From NCBI GenBank assembly GCA_034117945.1, contig JAXEOR010000072.1, positions 1 through 10,826 of the forward strand: a stretch of 10,826 nt of DNA. The letters run 5' to 3'. The notes below the pieces were generated by a model, which did no database searches, was not told the DNA's origin, and worked only from the letters and a program-made list of their open reading frames with translations. A program made the translations under genes and the position numbers. Numbering within the stretch: position 1 is the first letter of the stretch; each line of letters opens with the position of its first letter. Shown here in pieces: positions 6,814-10,826 of the stretch. This DNA is from SIG438 sp034117945. GTDB lineage: Bacteria; Bacillota; Clostridia; HGM11514.

Positions 6814-8192
6814 TGAAATCATCTGAAACCGCCATCAACAGAGTGATTGGACTGATTGATTTTTCCTTGACGATTCTGGCCTTTTTGCTGGCCTATCTTG
6901 TCAGAAGCTTTTTGCCGGCGGAGAACCCTTTGTTCGGTCTGCTGTCATATACCTGGATTTTGTTTGTTTTTATCCCCTGTCTGTTTGTCTCCTTGTATTT
7001 ATTCGGCTTTTACGGCAGTAAAAAAACAAGCAAAAGACTGGGCGGAAAGCTCGTTCAGGCCTTTGTGATCTGCGGCTTGATTTCATCCTCAGCGGTATTT
7101 TTGACCCGGAACGATGCCTTCAGCCGATTGCTGTTTGTTTTGTTTATGGGATTTGATTTTATCCTACTGTTTTTGGAAAAACAGCTGATCCGATGGCTGT
7201 TTACTGTCAAAATCAGAGATAACGCAGGCGCTCTGCGGGTGCTGGCGGTGGGAATGCCGGATCAGGTGGCTGACGCTATGGATCGCATCCGCCGGGAGCA
7301 GGATTTGATTTTTCATGTGGTGGGCTATGTGAGCCTGACGGACGATTCCGGCTTGGGCAATATAAAACAGCTGCGGGAATTGATGATTGCACACACGGTA
7401 GATCAGGTGTTTTTCTTTTTGCCCAAGGATCGGGCGGAGGAGGCGGAACACTATTTACAGGAGTGCGAGGAGCTGGGAGTGACTGCCCGGCTGCTGCTGG
7501 ACTGGTATGATTTAAAAATTTCCAAAACGGAGCTGAGCTATTTGGGCAATGCTCCCATGCTGACCTTTCACACCGTTTCCTTAAATCAGTCTCAGCTGAT
7601 GCTAAAGCGCCTGATGGACATCATAGGTAGCCTGGTGGGGCTGATCATTACCGGACTTGTTTCCCTTTTTGTTGCCCCGGCTATCAAGCTTTCCTCCCGG
7701 GGGCCGGTTTTTTATTCCCAGGAGCGGGTAGGGCAAAATGGAAGAACGTTCCGTATTTACAAGTTCCGCTCTATGTATGCCGACGCAGATCAAAAGCTGG
7801 AGCAGCTTAAGCAATATAACGAATTACAGGGTGCCGTTTTTAAAATGAAAAATGACCCCAGGGTAACCCCCGTGGGAAAATTTTTGAGAAAGACCAGTCT
7901 GGATGAGCTCCCTCAATTTTGGAATGTATTAAAGGGAGACATGAGCCTGGTGGGTACCAGACCGCCAACGGTGGCGGAGGTGAAGGAATATCAGAATTAT
8001 CATCGGCGCAGGCTGTCCATCAAGCCCGGACTGACGGGGATGTGGCAGACAAGCGGCCGCAATGAAATTACAGATTTTGAAGAAATATACCATCTGGACG
8101 TGCAGTATATTGACCATTGGTCTTTGGGACTGGATATTAAGCTGCTGTTTCGCACCTTGCTTACGGTTGTTTCCGGCCGGGGAGCGCAGTAA
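6813..8192 (+). CDS. Polyprenyl-phosphate sugar-1-phosphate transferase (WcaJ/CpsE-like)
   Basis: This 459-residue membrane enzyme should start each glycan chain by moving a sugar 1-phosphate from a nucleotide sugar to undecaprenyl phosphate. Four N-terminal membrane helices (about 11-33, 42-66, 82-98, 104-128) precede a Rossmann-like cytoplasmic domain (about 140-235). A further hydrophobic segment (about 267-291) leads into the conserved catalytic domain. That domain shows SRGPVFYSQERVG (295-307), IYKFRSM (315-321), TSLDELPQFWNVLKGDMSLVGTRPP (361-385, with D364-E365 as the expected catalytic acidic pair) and KPGLTGMWQ. Length and layout fit the EPS sugar transferase family. WcaJ-type members usually use glucose or galactose; the sugar here is unknown. 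The ATG at 6813 has AAGGGAG about 8 bases upstream; longer in-frame starts lie inside the previous gene. It sits fifth in the operon rather than first. Confidence 0.96.
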   Translation: MKSSETAINRVIGLIDFSLTILAFLLAYLVRSFLPAENPLFGLLSYTWILFVFIPCLFVSLYLFGFYGSKKTSKRLGGKLVQAFVICGLISSSAVFLTRNDAFSRLLFVLFMGFDFILLFLEKQLIRWLFTVKIRDNAGALRVLAVGMPDQVADAMDRIRREQDLIFHVVGYVSLTDDSGLGNIKQLRELMIAHTVDQVFFFLPKDRAEEAEHYLQECEELGVTARLLLDWYDLKISKTELSYLGNAPMLTFHTVSLNQSQLMLKRLMDIIGSLVGLIITGLVSLFVAPAIKLSSRGPVFYSQERVGQNGRTFRIYKFRSMYADADQKLEQLKQYNELQGAVFKMKNDPRVTPVGKFLRKTSLDELPQFWNVLKGDMSLVGTRPPTVAEVKEYQNYHRRRLSIKPGLTGMWQTSGRNEITDFEEIYHLDVQYIDHWSLGLDIKLLFRTLLTVVSGRGAQ

Positions 8193-8201
8193 GGAGCAGC
8201 A

Positions 8202-8258
8202 ATGGATCGAACTATGTTTAAGAAGGGAGAGAAACAAGGGTGGAAGCAAAGGGACTGA
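8202..8258 (+). CDS. Possible 18-codon small ORF between phosphotransferase and GT2
   Basis: An ATG at 8202 lies 5 bases after AAGGAG (8191-8196), a better ribosome site than many in this operon. It encodes MDRTMFKKGEKQGWKQRD, a basic peptide, and stops at 8256-8258, overlapping the next gene's GTG start by 19 bases in another frame. It may be a translated coupling leader, a remnant, or chance. It has no recognisable domain. Confidence 0.3.
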   Translation: MDRTMFKKGEKQGWKQRD

Positions 8259-9115
8259 TCAGCGTTGTGGTACCGTCTTATAATACACCGGAGGAATATC
8301 TGGCTGTGTTGTACCGATCCCTGCTGGCGCAAACCTATCAGGAGTTTGAGGTATGGATTGTGGACGACTGTTCTCAATTTGATTTTTATGAAATGCTGGA
8401 GGATGCCAGATTCAAGGTAGAGCGCATGGCCTGTAACGGAGGGCCTGCCAAATGCAGAAACCGGGGCGCAGAGCTTGCCCGGGGGGAAATGATCTTTTTT
8501 ACCGATTCAGACTGCGAGCTGGCGCCGGATACTCTGGCTCAGGTTGCTATGGGGCTTTCCAAGGAAAAAGTGATTATGGGAGATACCGTCACAAAGACAA
8601 AAACCTTTTTTGGCACCTGCGTGGCCTATCTCGGGTTTCCGGGAGGGGGCATTTTAGGGTTTGAGCGGGTTTGGAAGGTTGACGAGCAGGGCTATACTGA
8701 CAGCATCAGCAGCTGCAACCTGGCAGTCAGAAAAAATTTTTTCAATGAAATGCACCGATTTAACACAACTTTTCCGGTTGCAGGAGGAGAAGATACTTAT
8801 TTTTCAAAAAAAATAGTTGCAAAATCGGAAAAAATATGGTATAATAAAAAACAAGTGGTGTATCATGTGGAGCGGGGCGATCTGAAAGGCTTTCTCCGCT
8901 GGCAGATTACCCGGGGCAGAGGAAACTATCATATTAAGAAAAACCTAGGCAGCGTAGGCGGGTTTTATCGGCTGCGGCTGTGGTCCTTCTGGAATAGTAT
9001 TCGAGCCAGTGGCTGGCGGTTTCCGGTTGTTATGCTTCTGATCCTGTTGTCTGTCATTTACCAGGCCAAGGGATACCGGATGGAACGAAAAAATCAGGAG
9101 CGGGCTGCCGCTTGA
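8240..9115 (+). CDS. Family 2 glycosyltransferase with C-terminal membrane segment
   Basis: The 291-residue product is a GT-A glycosyltransferase of family 2. It shows ISVVVPSYNTPEE (7-19), VDDCSQFD (41-48), GGPAKCRNRGAELARG (67-82), the metal-binding DSD (89-91) in FFTDSDCEL, and GGEDTYF (182-188), whose ED pair is the expected catalytic base region. A hydrophobic stretch near 261-274 would anchor it to the membrane, with a basic tail after it. This architecture is common in enzymes that extend lipid-linked polysaccharides. Donor and acceptor are unknown. The start is GTG, 8 bases after AAGGGAGAG (8223-8231). The 3' third contains an unusually AT-rich stretch with a promoter-like sequence (8817-8845). 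The gene ends 13 bases before UDP-xylose synthase. Confidence 0.93.
   Translation: MEAKGLISVVVPSYNTPEEYLAVLYRSLLAQTYQEFEVWIVDDCSQFDFYEMLEDARFKVERMACNGGPAKCRNRGAELARGEMIFFTDSDCELAPDTLAQVAMGLSKEKVIMGDTVTKTKTFFGTCVAYLGFPGGGILGFERVWKVDEQGYTDSISSCNLAVRKNFFNEMHRFNTTFPVAGGEDTYFSKKIVAKSEKIWYNKKQVVYHVERGDLKGFLRWQITRGRGNYHIKKNLGSVGGFYRLRLWSFWNSIRASGWRFPVVMLLILLSVIYQAKGYRMERKNQERAAA
8817..8845 (+). promoter_or_regulatory. Internal extended -10 promoter inside the GT2 gene
   Basis: TTGCAA (8817-8822) and a perfect TATAAT (8840-8845) are separated by 17 bases, and the -10 is preceded by TGG, the extended -10 element. It lies in a clearly AT-rich stretch of an otherwise GC-balanced coding region. Transcripts starting near 8852 would carry UDP-xylose synthase as their first complete gene, with a leader of about 275 nt. 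Confidence 0.55.
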
Positions 9116-9128
9116 TGGGGAGTGAAGA

Positions 9129-10067
9129 TTGTTGTCCAGAAAACGAGTGCTTGTAACAGGAGGAGCCGGGTTCATCGGCTCTCATTTATGCGAGGAGCTG
9201 TTGCGCCGCGGCAATGAGGTTATTTGCTTGGATAATTTCTTTACCGGCAGAAAAGAGCATGTGGCTCATTTAATGGACAATCCTTATTTTGAGATTATCC
9301 GTCATGATATCATTCACCCGATCGATGTGGAAATCGATCAGATTTATAATCTGGCGTGTCCTGCGTCTCCGGTACATTATCAGTTCAACCCGGTGAAAAC
9401 CATCAATACCAACGTGGTGGGTGCTTCTAATATGCTGGAGCTGGCCAAGCGCAGCAAAGCAAAAATTTTGCAGGCCTCTACCAGCGAGGTATATGGGGAT
9501 CCGATGGTGCACCCTCAGGTGGAAAGCTATTGGGGAAATGTGAATCCGATCGGAATCCGTTCCTGCTATGATGAAGGAAAACGGTGCGCCGAAACCTTGT
9601 TTTTTGATTATCACCGGCAATATGGGGTTGAAATTCGAGTCATTCGCATTTTTAATACCTACGGCCCCAGAATGCTGGAAAATGACGGCAGAGTGGTGAG
9701 CAATTTTATTGTGCAGGCTTTGCGCGGTCAGGATATTACCATATATGGTACCGGTGAGCAAACCCGTTCCTTCTGCTATGTCAGCGACTTGGTGCGTGGC
9801 ATGATTGCCATGATGGACGGAGATGTTACAGGTCCTGTGAATTTTGGCAATCCGAGAGAAATGACCATCAAGCAGATTGCGGAACTGGTGCTGGAATTGA
9901 CGGGAAGTCATTCCAAGCTGGTTTACCAGCCCTTACCCCAGGACGATCCCTGTAAAAGAAAGCCGGATATTACCAGAGCCACTACCGAGCTTGGATGGAA
10001 GCCGGAGGTTTCTTTAGAAGATGGTTTGCAAAAAACCATTGAATATTTTAAACAAATGCTTGCGTAA
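9129..10067 (+). CDS. uxs: UDP-glucuronate decarboxylase (UDP-xylose synthase)
   Basis: The 312-residue cytoplasmic enzyme is an extended short-chain dehydrogenase that converts UDP-glucuronate to UDP-xylose using bound NAD. It has the NAD motif TGGAGFIGSH (10-19) and QASTSEVYGDP (115-125, including T118 and E120). It also has the SDR pair Y147/K151 in SCYDEGKR, then RIFNTYGPRM and NDGRVVSNF, and a substrate-binding arginine in DDPCKRKPDI (R277). These blocks match animal, plant and bacterial UXS closely, which separates it from 4-epimerases and dTDP-glucose dehydratases. Release of the 4-keto-pentose instead of xylose is possible but is not suggested by sequence. The start is TTG (9129, or the adjacent TTG at 9132), 6 bases after GGGGAG. 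It is last in the operon. The UDP-glucose dehydrogenase that would supply substrate is not in the window. Confidence 0.96.
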   Translation: MLSRKRVLVTGGAGFIGSHLCEELLRRGNEVICLDNFFTGRKEHVAHLMDNPYFEIIRHDIIHPIDVEIDQIYNLACPASPVHYQFNPVKTINTNVVGASNMLELAKRSKAKILQASTSEVYGDPMVHPQVESYWGNVNPIGIRSCYDEGKRCAETLFFDYHRQYGVEIRVIRIFNTYGPRMLENDGRVVSNFIVQALRGQDITIYGTGEQTRSFCYVSDLVRGMIAMMDGDVTGPVNFGNPREMTIKQIAELVLELTGSHSKLVYQPLPQDDPCKRKPDITRATTELGWKPEVSLEDGLQKTIEYFKQMLA

Positions 10068-10088
10068 AACGCAGAATCCTGCGTTTTA
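10065..10088 (+). terminator. Perfect hairpin overlapping the uxs stop codon
   Basis: TAAAACGCAG (10065-10074) and CTGCGTTTTA (10079-10088) pair perfectly over 10 bp around the loop AATC. The stop codon TAA is the first three bases of the stem. Only four T follow the GC part before the sequence changes, so it may be a weak terminator that lets some transcription run on into the tRNA gene, or an end for RNA processing. Confidence 0.6.
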
Positions 10089-10095
10089 TAGATAT

Positions 10096-10172
10096 GCGCC
10101 TGTAGCTCAGCTGGATAGAGTGTCAGACTCCGACTCTGAAGGTCGTGCGTTCGAATCGCATCAGGCGTACCA
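10096..10172 (+). tRNA. tRNA-Arg (anticodon CCG), CCA encoded
   Basis: All arms fold. The acceptor stem is GCGCCTG with CAGGCGT (one G-U pair at the end); the D arm is GCTC/GAGT. The anticodon stem TCAGA/TCTGA holds the loop CTCCGAC, giving anticodon CCG, which reads CGG. The T arm GTGCG/CGCAT holds the loop TTCGAAT. The discriminator is A, and CCA is encoded at 10170-10172. The gene begins 28 bases after the uxs stop. No clear promoter of its own is visible just upstream, so it may be made by read-through from the operon. Its 3' end is probably the attachment site of the element whose integrase remnant follows. Confidence 0.95.
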
Positions 10173-10216
10173 AAAAAACCCTGTGTCCAAGCTGATTTCA
10201 GGGTTTTTTCTTTTTT
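10173..10216 (+). terminator. Intrinsic terminator after tRNA-Arg
   Basis: AAAAAACCCTG (10173-10183) pairs with CAGGGTTTTTT (10199-10209) to form an 11-bp stem with a 15-base loop, followed by C and a second run of six T (10211-10216). The layout, immediately after the tRNA CCA, fits a rho-independent terminator. The A/T flanks would also let it work on the opposite strand. Confidence 0.85.
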
Positions 10217-10239
10217 GCGTTTTTGAATTGTTTTTCTGT

Positions 10240-10260
10240 TTTGGTCATTATTTGGTCATT
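10240..10260. repeat. Two direct repeats TTTGGTCATT, 11-bp period
   Basis: The copies at 10240-10249 and 10251-10260 are identical and one helical turn apart. They flank the 3' end of the integrase remnant, and the second copy overlaps its stop codon. Paired 10-11 bp direct repeats near an element end are typical of arm-type sites bound by the N-terminal domain of tyrosine integrases; that role is inferred here. Confidence 0.45.
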
Positions 10261-10615
10261 CTGCCCTCTTGTTTAGTATATTTTCAAGTGCTTGTGCTGC
10301 TGCTTCATCTGCTGATTGGATTGCATGAGCATATATATTCCCGGTCGTGGATAATTGAGCATGGCCAAGCCTATTTGATACTGCCCTAAGGTCTGCCCCG
10401 CTGGCTATTAGCAAAGAAGCGTTTGTATGTCATAACGAGTGCAAATGCACATTCAGCAATTTGTTTTTCGTAATAAACTTTTTAAACTGAGAAGAAATTG
10501 TGTCCGGATGCTGTGCGTTTCCGTTCCATGTTGTGAATACATAATTGTGATCGTTCCATTGCTGCCCGACCTCAATTCTTTTTTTGTTTTGATCCACTTT
10601 GTATTTCTTGCTTTT
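10256..10615 (-). pseudogene. Tyrosine recombinase (phage/ICE integrase) C-terminal remnant with TGA at catalytic Arg
   Basis: Reading the minus strand from about 10615 to the TGA at 10258-10256 gives the C-terminal half of a Clostridia-type integrase catalytic domain. It includes YVFTTWNG, HPDTISSQFKKFI, then HSL-stop-HTNASLLIASGADLRAVSNRLGHAQLSTTGNIYAHA, and ends LENILNKRAE. The first catalytic His (10441-10439), the LGH His (10363-10361) and the Tyr nucleophile (10333-10331) are intact. The arginine of HxxR is a TGA (10432-10430), one C-to-T change from CGA. The N-terminal DNA-binding domains and the first catalytic Arg are absent, because upstream of about 10615 the sequence becomes a transposase fragment. 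The left boundary is therefore approximate. The position beside the tRNA-Arg 3' end fits tRNA-targeted integration. The protein should be inactive. Confidence 0.85.
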
Positions 10616-10824
10616 TATTACGAATCTCGTCTTTCTTGGGTCTGCCGAGTGCCGGTCCGGAAAGACGAATTTTTCGTTCTGCGCAATATGCCAAATTTTC
10701 GCGGTTCCTATATATTTTATCAGCTAATATCCTCTCCGGATAACTCCCGGTTCGTTCTTTGTACCGTTCAATATGGAATCATTTCGCCTTTTTTAACCCA
10801 ACGATTATCGGGATTAAGTTTCAT
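10615..10824 (-). pseudogene. IS1182/IS5-type DDE transposase remnant with internal deletion
   Basis: On the minus strand an ATG at 10824-10822 opens MKLNPDNRWVKKGEMIP, the usual N-terminus of IS1182-type transposases, but meets a TGA at 10770-10768. In another frame, from 10769, ERYKERTGSYPERILADKIY continues to RNRENLAYCAERKIRLSGPA and LGRPKKDEIRNK. That is a block from the central-to-C-terminal DDE domain of the same family. Roughly the whole region between these blocks is missing, with the breakpoint near 10765-10775 and a frame change. Downstream, the transposase runs out around 10600-10625 into the integrase remnant, so two mobile genes are fused. No terminal inverted repeat is visible; the element's 5' end lies outside the window. 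Confidence 0.75.
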
Positions 10825-10826
10825 CC

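Noticed and set aside
10021..10389. Plus-strand open frame of 122 codons across the tRNA region, containing PVAQLDRVSDSDSEGRAF
   Set aside because: That peptide is the well-known false translation of a tRNA-Arg gene. The frame overlaps uxs, the tRNA and its terminator, and has no ribosome site.
10430..10432. UGA recoding (sense codon) at the integrase TGA
   Set aside because: Other genes here, including those at 4625, 5719 and 8240, end with TGA at the expected family length, and the integrase is damaged upstream as well. A nonsense mutation is simpler.
1..10826. CRISPR array, rRNA, riboswitch or retron
   Set aside because: I saw no regularly spaced repeats, rRNA signatures, conserved riboswitch cores or reverse transcriptase motifs on either strand.

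Overview
The window looks like part of the chromosome of an anaerobic, gut- or sediment-type Clostridia (Bacillota). The grounds are purine-rich Shine-Dalgarno sites, TTG and GTG starts, consensus SigA-type promoters, an aldo/keto reductase with a ferredoxin tail, a CCA-encoding tRNA gene, and Clostridia-style integrase and IS1182-like fragments. No genus can be named from this sequence alone.

Layout. Positions 1-2266 hold two minus-strand genes: a ferredoxin-tailed aldo/keto reductase and, coupled to it by an ATGA overlap, the radical-SAM protein YgiQ (UPF0313), which runs off the left edge. Positions 2267-2511 are a divergent intergenic region with a well-formed promoter facing each way and several short palindromes. 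Positions 2512-10067 are one plus-strand operon of seven tightly packed genes: membrane-anchored GT2, GT4 (MtfB-like), GT4 (WbaZ-like), GT4 (MtfB-like), polyprenyl-phosphate sugar phosphotransferase, a second GT2, and UDP-glucuronate decarboxylase (UDP-xylose synthase). A hairpin overlaps the last stop codon. A tRNA-Arg(CCG) gene follows at 10096-10172, with a strong intrinsic terminator behind it. The right end (about 10256-10826, minus strand) is mobile-element wreckage: the C-terminal part of a tyrosine integrase with a TGA stop at its catalytic HxxR arginine, fused to an internally deleted IS1182-type transposase.

How the genes fit together (inference from families). The phosphotransferase should load the first sugar phosphate onto undecaprenyl phosphate at the inner membrane face. 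Three GT4 enzymes and one or two GT2 enzymes would extend the glycan. The decarboxylase supplies UDP-xylose, or its 4-keto intermediate, so the product is probably a xylose-containing or xylose-derived surface polysaccharide. No flippase, polymerase, ABC exporter or UDP-glucose dehydrogenase lies in the window, so export and UDP-glucuronate supply must be encoded elsewhere.

Most worth a second look: the broken integrase/transposase fusion beside tRNA-Arg; an extended -10 promoter inside the second GT2 gene that could drive UDP-xylose synthase separately; and a 9-codon leader whose stop overlaps the TTG start of the first operon gene. I see nothing that is clearly a new type of biological system.
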